Shown in pieces: positions 43,685 to 51,777 of a stretch of DNA of 64,000 nt. The DNA lies in NCBI RefSeq assembly GCF_900177805.1, contig NZ_FXAX01000002.1, positions 584,677-648,676 on the forward strand, given 5' to 3'. The notes under the pieces were generated by a model that made no database searches, had not been told where the DNA came from, and saw only the letters and a program-made list of their open reading frames with translations. Positions within the stretch are counted from its first letter, which is position 1, and each line of letters starts with the position of its first letter. Origin of the DNA: Fibrobacter sp. UWB13 (GTDB lineage: Bacteria; Fibrobacterota; Fibrobacteria; Fibrobacterales; Fibrobacteraceae). The position numbers and the translations under genes are program-made.

Positions 43685-44761
43685 TTACAGCATCAGCCAT
43701 TCTTTGTTGAACCAGTGGTAAAGTCGACCTTGTTCATTGCGGTTCTTGATGAGCCACTGTGCAAATGTCGGGCGGTCAATCGGTTCGCAAATGGAGTAAA
43801 TAAATGCTTCCACGAGACCTTCGCGGATGAGTCCTTGGTAAAATCTCTGGATCGGATCGTCAATTTCATCGGTGAAGGCGACGAGCTTGATTATTTTTTC
43901 AAGAATGTGGATCAAAAATTCCATTTGCTGTGAAGAAGTGGAATCTTGATCGTAGAGCTTGCGATTGCCGAGCGTATCCGTGACGAGCATGGTCTGGATA
44001 GCAAGCAAAAATTCGTTATTGACTGTAGAATCGCTACCGGTTTGCTTGATCGTCGGCTTGTACATTTCGACGGTACTGTCTTTCTTTATAACAAAATATT
44101 TTGTTCGACCGTAAAGTCTCGAAAGGTTGTCGCGGATGATTTCGCTTTTTTTGCTGATGAACGTGGAGTACATGGTGTACGCATAGAATTGCGGCCACTT
44201 GCCCATTTGACTCGACAAAAATCCGGTGTAATAGTAGCTGCCTTCATGCGTGCGGGAATTGTTGATGCTCCGTCTGATCCAAGCGTAAGCGCTGTCGGCA
44301 TTGTTCATGCGCATGTACGTGATGGTCGCATTGTATGGAATGTTGAACGAGTTTGGTACTTTGGCGAATGCTTCGCGGTAGATGGCGATTGCAGAATCCG
44401 GCATGCCCTTGTCATCGTAGATGGTTCCGATCAGGCTGTAGAGATTTTCTTCGAGTCCCTCGCCCTTTAGCTTTGTAGCGGCTCTGGCGTAAGTGAGCGC
44501 TTTGTCCAAGTCGCGCTTGGCGTGGTACGTAAAAGCCATCTCGTATTTGACGAGAGCGCTCTTCGGGTCTTTTTTCTCGGCTTCCTTGTACTTGGCTAGA
44601 GCTTCGTCGTACTGCCCTTGTTCATGGAATTGTACACCTTGATCAACGAGCTTTTTGACGGCTTCGGCTTTGGAAGCTTTTGACGATGCCTTAGAGGTTG
44701 CATTTGGCGCAGCAAAAAGTGTGACGGCTAGAGCTAAAATGAGAGCGATGGATTTTTTCAT
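43685..44761 (-). CDS. Exported TPR protein
   Basis: A 358-residue protein with a signal peptide (LILALAVTLFAAPNA) and about four TPR-like helix pairs (YDEALAKYKEAEKKDPKSA, DLDKALTYARAA, PDSAIAIYREAFAKV). The second half is a separate helical domain. TPR proteins of this kind act as periplasmic or outer-membrane adaptors. No partner is evident. Confidence 0.75.
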   Translation of the reverse strand: MKKSIALILALAVTLFAAPNATSKASSKASKAEAVKKLVDQGVQFHEQGQYDEALAKYKEAEKKDPKSALVKYEMAFTYHAKRDLDKALTYARAATKLKGEGLEENLYSLIGTIYDDKGMPDSAIAIYREAFAKVPNSFNIPYNATITYMRMNNADSAYAWIRRSINNSRTHEGSYYYTGFLSSQMGKWPQFYAYTMYSTFISKKSEIIRDNLSRLYGRTKYFVIKKDSTVEMYKPTIKQTGSDSTVNNEFLLAIQTMLVTDTLGNRKLYDQDSTSSQQMEFLIHILEKIIKLVAFTDEIDDPIQRFYQGLIREGLVEAFIYSICEPIDRPTFAQWLIKNRNEQGRLYHWFNKEWLML

Positions 44762-44767
44762 GGTAAG

Positions 44768-46174
44768 TTAGTTCTTGAGAAGGGCGCTATAGAAATTGCG
44801 AACATCTTCCCAGCGGTAGTACGGGGCGGCGGGGCATTGCGCATTTTTCGCATTGTCTTGAGCCTTGCATTCGATGGGCAGGGTCTGTTCAATTTCATTG
44901 TACAAAATTTTGACGAGGATGGGCTTGTTTTTTGATTTGTAGAATACCATTTGCAGGTTTGCCGCCATCGGGATGATTCTAAAGTCGTTCCATTGTTCGT
45001 GCAATTTGGAGAGGTCCGAAACCTTGGCGTTTGCGACGGGCAACTGCATGAGTGCCGTAAGCGGGAGAAGTGTGGCGTCGTGGCCAAAGCGGAGTGTGGC
45101 GGCAATTGGCGCCTGTGCTGCGCGCGCATTTATCGATGTATCAATGGCAATCGCTTCGTCGGCTTCTTCCAGAATGTTCTGGAGCGTGGGCTTGGCGAAG
45201 TTAAGACCATCGGGGCGGTTGATGAGCGGGCTTGTACCTTCGAGGCTGTACCACCAGGCATTTTGCGCTTTCCAGCGTGCAATCTTTTCTTCAGTGGTGA
45301 ACAGGTTTACAAAGGTGTCAGCGGGCACTTTGGCGTTAGCTGCGATTTCGTCGAGGAGCGGCTTGTCCATCCCCTGGAGCGATGTTGCAATTTCAAAGAA
45401 GTGATTGTAGAACCCGTTGGTGTCTACGTTATTTACAACATAATTGTAGTCGTTGAATAGCTTTTCTAGGAACTGTTGCGGATTGACGTTTTTCCAGAGC
45501 TTATCGCTTTCGTCCGTGTAGGCCTTGACTTTGGAATAGTCGAGTTTGCCCCAGTCAAAGGCGCTGATGAACTTCATGTAGCTTTTGCCGGAGATGAGCT
45601 CGGAATGGATTTTCGGGTTCAGCGAACGGAGCTCTCCGATGAAGGCTGCCATGCTCACGATGCAGCGACCGCTCGTGCTCGCATACGACCTGACGTACGG
45701 CGTAATCTTTTTCCCGCCGATATTCCAGTCCTTGAAAACATCGCCAAAATTTTTGGACATGCGGTTTGCAATCCCTTCATGTTGCTTGACGCCCACTTGC
45801 GTGAGGTCGCCTTTGCGGGGGGCTGCCTTGTCTACGAGGACTTTCGTATAGGCGAGCGTCTGTTTGCCGAGTTCGGTGAGTTTCTGGGCGGAATCTGCCT
45901 TGGCGAGAGTTTCAAAAAGGTATTTGTATTCTTCGTCGTTGTGGTGGTAGCGGCTGCCGTGGCGCCCGTAATGGCTGATATAGAATGGCTTGTAGCCGGC
46001 TGGTGCCTTCGTATATTTAATATTTACGGGTTCCGGGTACACTAAATAGCCACTTGAAGTGAATTCGGGATGTTTGGCGAGTTCATCATCGCTAGTCTGT
46101 GCGTTCACGGGTGCGGCAAGGAAAAATCCCGCAGCAAGTACAAAAATCCCTTTTGCAAAATCCAATTTTTTCAT
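44768..46174 (-). CDS. Exported histidine phosphatase (MINPP/phytase-like)
   Basis: A 468-residue protein with a signal peptide ending near residue 26. The catalytic RHGSR is at 71-75, and FGHDAT, the proton-donor HD motif, near 364. This is the branch-2 histidine phosphatase fold of phytases and multiple inositol-polyphosphate phosphatases. It is probably periplasmic or outer-surface and releases phosphate. It ends 6 bp before the TPR gene's start. Confidence 0.85.
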   Translation of the reverse strand: MKKLDFAKGIFVLAAGFFLAAPVNAQTSDDELAKHPEFTSSGYLVYPEPVNIKYTKAPAGYKPFYISHYGRHGSRYHHNDEEYKYLFETLAKADSAQKLTELGKQTLAYTKVLVDKAAPRKGDLTQVGVKQHEGIANRMSKNFGDVFKDWNIGGKKITPYVRSYASTSGRCIVSMAAFIGELRSLNPKIHSELISGKSYMKFISAFDWGKLDYSKVKAYTDESDKLWKNVNPQQFLEKLFNDYNYVVNNVDTNGFYNHFFEIATSLQGMDKPLLDEIAANAKVPADTFVNLFTTEEKIARWKAQNAWWYSLEGTSPLINRPDGLNFAKPTLQNILEEADEAIAIDTSINARAAQAPIAATLRFGHDATLLPLTALMQLPVANAKVSDLSKLHEQWNDFRIIPMAANLQMVFYKSKNKPILVKILYNEIEQTLPIECKAQDNAKNAQCPAAPYYRWEDVRNFYSALLKN

Positions 46175-46515
46175 ATTGCTAATATAATATTATTGATGTT
46201 TTGGTTTATTCATGTAATAATAAAAATGAGTATCAAGACTATAATTATTTAGTATTAAGTGGAATGTTAGGTTGTTATAAAGAAATGAAAGGTTGACGTT
46301 GTGAGATTGGAAGCGTCGGCCAAGGATGGGGAGGGTGCAGGGAGGGGCCCGTGCGGCCTTCGCAACTCCGAGCTGGGGCCCCGCCCGCATGACGTACTTT
46401 ATAGAATAAAACCTAAATTTTAGGCGATTAGCCGCTATTTCAACTTGAAACGAAAATATATTTGGCACATCTTTTGCTACTTTTAACCACGTTTAATTTT
46501 TAATCAAGGACAACC
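46175..46515. other. Intergenic region upstream of secA with GC-rich block
   Basis: 341 bp with no gene seen. A 75-bp GC-rich block (46318-46392) with GGGGCCC and GGGGCCCC stands out against AT-rich flanks; G runs near 46328 form a quadruplex motif. The secA promoter is presumably in the AT-rich 46440-46500 part, but no clear match is assigned. Confidence 0.6.
46328..46347 (+). other. Candidate G-quadruplex motif
   Basis: Four G runs (GGGG, GGG, GGG, GGGG) with loops A, TGCA and A in a 20-base stretch, about 170 bp before secA. Short loops favour folding, but the surrounding C-rich strand can compete. Confidence 0.5.
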
Positions 46516-49506
46516 ATGAGCATTGTAGATACAGTACTCCATAAGATTTTTGGTACACCTCATGAACGTAAGGTGAAACAGCTCCGCCCGGTGATTGCGA
46601 AGATTCACGAAGCCTGCAAGGCTCTCGCAACGCTCGATGACGCGGAACTTGCTGCAAAGAGCGCCGAATTCCGCGAAAAACTGAATAATGGAGCTACCCT
46701 CGATGATATCAAGGTTGATGCCTTTGCCGTTTGCCGCGAAGCTTGCGACCGCCGTCTCGGTATCTTCAATATCTTCAAGCCGGAATTTGGCTTTGACTTT
46801 AGCCGCCTCGGCCCGGAACTCCAGGAAGCCGTGAACAAGGCTAAGGCTGAACTCGAAAGCGGAAAGAACGAATGGGAAGTCTACCTCCCGGCAGCTCTCT
46901 ACGCCAAGGTTCGTGAACTCTATCCGGAATCCGTGAAGCCGTTCCGCATGTTGCCTTTCGATGTGCAGATGATCGGTGGTCTCGTGCTCCACGAAGGTGC
47001 TATTGCTGAAATGGCGACCGGTGAAGGTAAGACGCTTGCCGCTGCTCTCCCGGTTTACTTGAACGGTCTTTCTGGTCATGGCGTGCATGTGGTGACGGTG
47101 AACGATTACCTCGCTGGTCGTGACGCTAAGCAGATGGGCATGGTTTATAAGTTCCTCGGCCTTACGGTCGGTCTTATTGTGAACGGTCTCGATGCAGAAC
47201 AGCGCCGTCAAAGCTACAACTCCGACGTGACTTACGGTACCAACAACGAATTCGGTTTCGACTACCTCCGCGACAACATGGCGGTAGAACCGAACCAGCT
47301 CGTGCAGCGTGAACTCAACTTCTGTATCGTTGACGAAGTCGACTCCATCTTGATCGACGAAGCCCGTACGCCGCTCATCATTAGTGGTCCTGCTGAAGAC
47401 GCTACTGAAAAGTACGCCAAGGCAAACGAAATTTCGAAGCAGCTCGTCCGCAACAAGGACTTCTCTGTTGATGAAAAGGACAAGAACATCCAGTTTACCG
47501 AAAAGGGCGTGCTCCACATCCAGGACTTGATGCACATTACGAACCTCTATGGCGAACATGCCGACTGGGTTCACTTCCTCGATAACGCTCTCCGCGCTTG
47601 GTACCTCTTTGAAAAGGATGTCGACTATATCGTCCGTGATGGCGAAGTCATCATCGTTGACGAAAACACGGGTCGTTTGATGGAAGGCCGCCGCTATTCT
47701 AACGGTATTCACCAGGCTATCGAAGCTAAGGAAGGCGTGCAGATCCGCCGCGAAAACCAGACGCTTGCGACAATTACGTTCCAGAACTACTTCCGTATGT
47801 ACAAGAAGCTCTCCGGTATGACTGGTACGGCTGAAACCGAAGCAACGGAATTCATCAAGATTTACAACATGAACACGTGGGTCATTCCGACGAACAAGCC
47901 GTGCATCCGCAAGGACTTGCAGGACCTCGTTTATAAGTCCGAAGATGCCAAGTGGCGTGCCATTGTTGCAGAAATCAAGGAACGCCATGCGAAGGGCCAG
48001 CCGCTCCTCGTGGGTACGGCTTCCATTGAAAAGTCCGAAATCCTCCACGGCATGCTCGAAAAGGAAGGCATCCCGCACGAAGTCTTGAACGCCAAGAACC
48101 ATGGCCGCGAAGCTGAAATCATCCAGTATGCAGGCCACAAGGACAAGGTGACGATTGCAACGAACATGGCTGGTCGTGGTACTGACATTGCTCTTGGACC
48201 GGGAGTGACTGAACTCGGCGGTTTGCATGTGCTCGGTACGGAACGCCATGAATCCCGCCGTATCGATAACCAGTTGCGCGGTCGTTCCGGCCGTCAGGGT
48301 GACCCGGGTTCTAGCCAGTACTTCCTCTCCCTCGACGATAACCTGATGCGTATCTTCGGTGGCGACAACGTCAAGAACCTCATGAACCGTTTTGGTGTGG
48401 GCGAAGACGAAGTGATTACCCACCCGATCGTTTCCCGCTCCATCCGTGGTGCCCAGCGTCGCGTCGAAAGCCAGAGCTTCGATATCCGTAAGCACTTGCT
48501 CGACTACGATAACGTGATGAACGAACAGCGCAAGGTGATTTACGGGCTTCGTCGCCGCATCTTGAACGGTGAAGATATCCGTGACGAAATCATGAACCGC
48601 ATCGAAGATGCTTGCGATATCAAGGTTTCTAACTACATCCCGGCAAAGAGCTATGCGGAACAGTGGAATCTCGAAGGCTTGCACGAAGACTTGCAGCGTA
48701 CGCTCGGCATGGAATACAGCCTCACGCTTGATGAAGCTGTATCGAAGACGCCGGAACAGGTGCTCGAAGAAATCATCGAACTTTGCAAGGTGCGTTACGA
48801 CAAGCTCACGAAGATTATTCCGGATGCCGACTTCCGCAATATCGAACGCCGCTTCCTCCTCATGACGATTGACCAGGTGTGGAAGGAACACTTGTATGCT
48901 ATGGACCAGCTGAAGGATGCTATCCGCTTCCACGGATACGCCCAGAAGGATCCGCTGATGGTCTACAAGAATGACGGCTTCAAGATGTTCGAAAGCTGCA
49001 TGGAAAAGATTGCAACGCTTACGGCTCTCCGCATTTTGAACATCCGCATCACACTCCCGAACGGTGTGACGGTCTCTCCGGACCAGCTCCAGCTCAAGAG
49101 CCAGGAACAGATCGATGCCGAACGCAAGGCTGCTGAAGAAGCCGCCGCTGCCGCAGGTAACGCTGGCGAAACTAATGCAGAAAGTCATCCTGAGCAAAGC
49201 GAAGGATCCAGTGAAGGTTCTTCCGAACAGTTGAGTGCCGAAGGCGCAAAGGCCGCAGGTCTCGCCGGTCAGGCCGCTTCTTCTGAAACGAATGCCCTTT
49301 CCGAAGATCAGCAGGATGCTCAGCCGATGCCGCAGAGCGCTCTCCCGGGTACTCGCCCGAACCGCTCCGCTGCTGCTAACGCCGCCCTTGCTGCCGCCGT
49401 GAAACGTGCCCAGCAGCAGGCTGGTGCAAAGCTCGGCCGCAATGACCTCTGCTGGTGCGGTTCTGGCCTCAAGTACAAGAAGTGCCACGGCAAGGACGTC
49501 GAATAA
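46516..49506 (+). CDS. secA: Preprotein translocase ATPase SecA
   Basis: A 996-residue motor of the Sec pathway. MATGEGKT (about 166-173) is the Walker A motif, DEVD (273-276) is Walker B, and the preprotein-crosslinking and helical-wing domains follow. The C-terminus has the zinc-binding SEC-C motif (CWCGSGLKYKKCH). An Ala/Glu-rich linker before it holds an in-frame copy of an interspersed repeat (SHPEQSEGSS). CAAGGA precedes the ATG. It uses ATP to push unfolded proteins through SecYEG. Confidence 0.97.
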   Translation: MSIVDTVLHKIFGTPHERKVKQLRPVIAKIHEACKALATLDDAELAAKSAEFREKLNNGATLDDIKVDAFAVCREACDRRLGIFNIFKPEFGFDFSRLGPELQEAVNKAKAELESGKNEWEVYLPAALYAKVRELYPESVKPFRMLPFDVQMIGGLVLHEGAIAEMATGEGKTLAAALPVYLNGLSGHGVHVVTVNDYLAGRDAKQMGMVYKFLGLTVGLIVNGLDAEQRRQSYNSDVTYGTNNEFGFDYLRDNMAVEPNQLVQRELNFCIVDEVDSILIDEARTPLIISGPAEDATEKYAKANEISKQLVRNKDFSVDEKDKNIQFTEKGVLHIQDLMHITNLYGEHADWVHFLDNALRAWYLFEKDVDYIVRDGEVIIVDENTGRLMEGRRYSNGIHQAIEAKEGVQIRRENQTLATITFQNYFRMYKKLSGMTGTAETEATEFIKIYNMNTWVIPTNKPCIRKDLQDLVYKSEDAKWRAIVAEIKERHAKGQPLLVGTASIEKSEILHGMLEKEGIPHEVLNAKNHGREAEIIQYAGHKDKVTIATNMAGRGTDIALGPGVTELGGLHVLGTERHESRRIDNQLRGRSGRQGDPGSSQYFLSLDDNLMRIFGGDNVKNLMNRFGVGEDEVITHPIVSRSIRGAQRRVESQSFDIRKHLLDYDNVMNEQRKVIYGLRRRILNGEDIRDEIMNRIEDACDIKVSNYIPAKSYAEQWNLEGLHEDLQRTLGMEYSLTLDEAVSKTPEQVLEEIIELCKVRYDKLTKIIPDADFRNIERRFLLMTIDQVWKEHLYAMDQLKDAIRFHGYAQKDPLMVYKNDGFKMFESCMEKIATLTALRILNIRITLPNGVTVSPDQLQLKSQEQIDAERKAAEEAAAAAGNAGETNAESHPEQSEGSSEGSSEQLSAEGAKAAGLAGQAASSETNALSEDQQDAQPMPQSALPGTRPNRSAAANAALAAAVKRAQQQAGAKLGRNDLCWCGSGLKYKKCHGKDVE
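49184..49212 (+). repeat. Interspersed repeat inside secA
   Basis: GTCATCCTGAGCAAAG to GAAGGATCCAGT, encoding SHPEQSEGSS in the linker between the core of SecA and its SEC-C motif. Confidence 0.8.
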
Positions 49507-49551
49507 TTCGACTAAGAATCGCGAGCACTCCCGCACAAAATGCAATTGAAA

Positions 49552-49582
49552 AATCCTCGGCTTCCCCGCCGAGGATTTTTTA
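49552..49582 (+). terminator. secA terminator
   Basis: Stem AATCCTCGGC/GCCGAGGATT with a TTCCCC loop followed by TTTTTATTT. Confidence 0.88.
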
Positions 49583-49593
49583 TTTATGTTGTC

Positions 49594-49614
49594 ATGCCCG
49601 ACTTGGTCGGGCAT
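49594..49614. repeat. GTCAT-hairpin repeat, copy 3
   Basis: ATGCCCGA/TCGGGCAT preceded by GTC. It is followed by TCTCCTTTTT and may act as a second terminator. Confidence 0.65.
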
Positions 49615-49665
49615 CTCCTTTTTAAAGCGTGCGGACCACCCAAAAATTTTTGCATATTTGTTCTT

Positions 49666-50298
49666 ATGAAAACTGCGAAGAAATTTTTCAGTCTCGAAGG
49701 CATTGACGGTTCCGGAAAGTCCACACAAATCGACATGCTTGTCCGCGTGCTAGAATCCGAAGGCCACAAGGTCGTGAGGTTGCGTGAACCCGGCGGTGCA
49801 AAAATTTCCGAACGCATTCGCGAACTCTTGCTCGACCCCGCTTTCAAGGGCATCATGGCAGATGATACCGAACTTTTGTTGTACAATGCCGCCCGCGCCC
49901 AAGTGATTCACGAAATCATTCAACCCGCGCTCGATGCAGGGAACATCGTCATCGCCGACCGTTTTGCGTGGAGCACGTTTGCCTATCAGGGTTACGCCCG
50001 CGGGCTCGGTGCCGATAAAGTCCAGCGTCTCACGGAACTCACGTGCGGAGGCTGTTTCCCGGAACTCACTGTAGTTCTCGACTTGACCGTCGAATCAAGC
50101 CGCAAGCGCATGGCCATTCGTGGTGGCGCCCCCGACCGCCTCGAAAGCGAAAAGGCTGAATTCTTCGAGCGTGTCCGCGAAGGCTATCTCGCCGCAGGTC
50201 GCGATTATAGCGATTGCGTGAGTGTCGTCAATGCAGACCGCACTCCCGATGAAGTCCACCAAGATGTCCTTTCACTTATTAAAGCGAAACTGAAATGA
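49666..50298 (+). CDS. tmk: Thymidylate kinase
   Basis: About 210 residues from ATG 49666 (MKTAKKFFSLEG). The P loop GIDGSGKST is at 12-20; ADRFAWSTFAYQG is the DR(Y/F) motif; the LID region is Arg-rich. It phosphorylates dTMP. Its last codons overlap the next gene (ATGA). Confidence 0.95.
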   Translation: MKTAKKFFSLEGIDGSGKSTQIDMLVRVLESEGHKVVRLREPGGAKISERIRELLLDPAFKGIMADDTELLLYNAARAQVIHEIIQPALDAGNIVIADRFAWSTFAYQGYARGLGADKVQRLTELTCGGCFPELTVVLDLTVESSRKRMAIRGGAPDRLESEKAEFFERVREGYLAAGRDYSDCVSVVNADRTPDEVHQDVLSLIKAKLK

Positions 50299-51395
50299 TC
50301 TTTTTTTGCATACTCATCTTTGGCGTACTCTTCCTGTTCTTTAATGTCAGGATGGTGGCGCCTGGAATCAAGGGAAGCGTCATTGCCGGAATTTCGGTAA
50401 TCCTCCTCCCCATCTGCTTCTTGTTTAGAACAAGTTATTTTGCATCGCTTGGCATGTCCTTCTTTGCCGTCTGGCTTGCCGAAGCACTCTTCTTTTATAT
50501 CCTCTGGTGGATTATCCGTGGTATTCGCCGTGCTATCGTCAAGAAGCCGCTTGACCGACGCATTGAAATTTCGGTGGCGAGACTTTTGCTTTTCGTGACT
50601 GTGTTACTCACGGTTATCTTCCGCATTGCAGGTGCTGGCACAAACGAGAACTTCCATGTTCGCGAGTTCAAGATTGCCATTCCGACCGAAAAAGAATTTA
50701 CGGCGGTCTTCTTTAGCGACCTCCACATCGACCCGATTTTCAAGCGCGAAAAGATGGAACGCATTGTGCATGTAAGCGATAGCCTCCACCCGGACTTGGT
50801 GCTGTTTGGCGGAGATTTTTCGGACGTTGTCGATTCGACGCTTTCTGCCTGGGAATACGACTTCTTGGTGCAAAAGCTTGCCGCAACCGCCAAGATGGCT
50901 GCTATTGCCATCGACGGGAATCACGAAGGGTTACTTGAACGCGAAGGGAGTGACTTTAAAAAGTGGATGCAGAATAACGGTTTCGTCGTGCTGGAAGACT
51001 CCACCGTCTGTACGCCTTTTGCCTGTATTACTGGTCGTGTAGATCATAGCGTTGCCAGAATGCGTGATGTCGAACGCAAGCCGCTTTTTGACTTGCGCCC
51101 TACGGCTGAAGAATCTAAACTCCCCTGGCTTCTCCTCGATCACCAGCCACGTGGCATCGAAGAAGACCACCCTGGCCGCCGTCCTGACTTTGCCATGTCC
51201 GGTCACACGCACAATGGTCAGTTTTTCCCGGGAACACTCATTATCAACTGGGTTTGGCGCCTCGCCTATGGTCTTGGCGAACTAGATCAGGTCAAATGGC
51301 TCGTTTCTAGCGGTGTTGATTCCTGGGGTCCCCCGGTCCGTATCGGTAGTGATACCGAGCTCTTGTTCCTCCGTTTTGTACCCGACCGGCTGTAA
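50295..51395 (+). CDS. Membrane-anchored metallophosphoesterase (YkuE-like)
   Basis: A 366-residue protein with four N-terminal membrane helices, then a calcineurin-like domain: SDLHID, GGDFSD, DGNHEG and SGHTHNGQF. All metal ligands are in place. Members of this group act on phospholipid or nucleotide phosphoesters at the membrane. ATG overlaps the tmk stop codon, so the two are coupled. Confidence 0.85.
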   Translation: MIFFCILIFGVLFLFFNVRMVAPGIKGSVIAGISVILLPICFLFRTSYFASLGMSFFAVWLAEALFFYILWWIIRGIRRAIVKKPLDRRIEISVARLLLFVTVLLTVIFRIAGAGTNENFHVREFKIAIPTEKEFTAVFFSDLHIDPIFKREKMERIVHVSDSLHPDLVLFGGDFSDVVDSTLSAWEYDFLVQKLAATAKMAAIAIDGNHEGLLEREGSDFKKWMQNNGFVVLEDSTVCTPFACITGRVDHSVARMRDVERKPLFDLRPTAEESKLPWLLLDHQPRGIEEDHPGRRPDFAMSGHTHNGQFFPGTLIINWVWRLAYGLGELDQVKWLVSSGVDSWGPPVRIGSDTELLFLRFVPDRL

Positions 51396-51438
51396 TGACA
51401 GTCAGTGTCAAAATACATTAACTATATTTTAGGGAACT

Positions 51439-51759
51439 ATGACTCTTTGCTTAGAAACGGATCAGTTAGAAACCGTACAGAGAATTCTTGGGCTCCATTT
51501 TGAGGGCTTTGAAGTTTGGGCGTACGGCACACGTGTCACGGGCGTAGATTTGACCCCGGATACGGATTTGGAATTGGCAGTCATCTCGGACTCCCCTATC
51601 TCCCTTGATGACATGACTTCGGTGGAAAAGGCGTTTGTTGAAAGCGGACTCCCGTTCCGTGTCGATATTGTCGACTGGTCCAAGCTCCCCGAATCTCTTC
51701 AAAAGCAAATCAAGAAAGAACATTCTGTCATTCAGGAGGCCGCCGATAGTTTCCAGTAA
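51439..51759 (+). CDS. Minimal nucleotidyltransferase-like protein
   Basis: A 106-residue MNT-type fold: YGTRVTG (position of the GS motif) and DTDLEL (catalytic DxD), then FRVDIVDW, the third Asp. HEPN-MNT pairs are toxin-antitoxin systems in which MNT AMPylates HEPN, but no HEPN gene is next to it. It may be a solo enzyme or antitoxin. A GGGA precedes the ATG. Confidence 0.75.
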   Translation: MTLCLETDQLETVQRILGLHFEGFEVWAYGTRVTGVDLTPDTDLELAVISDSPISLDDMTSVEKAFVESGLPFRVDIVDWSKLPESLQKQIKKEHSVIQEAADSFQ

Positions 51760-51777
51760 GGTCGGCGAGGTTTGAAT

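Noticed and set aside
46504..49728. A 1074-codon open frame antisense to secA
   Set aside because: It mirrors secA exactly and arises from biased codon use; SecA motifs on the + strand are unmistakable.
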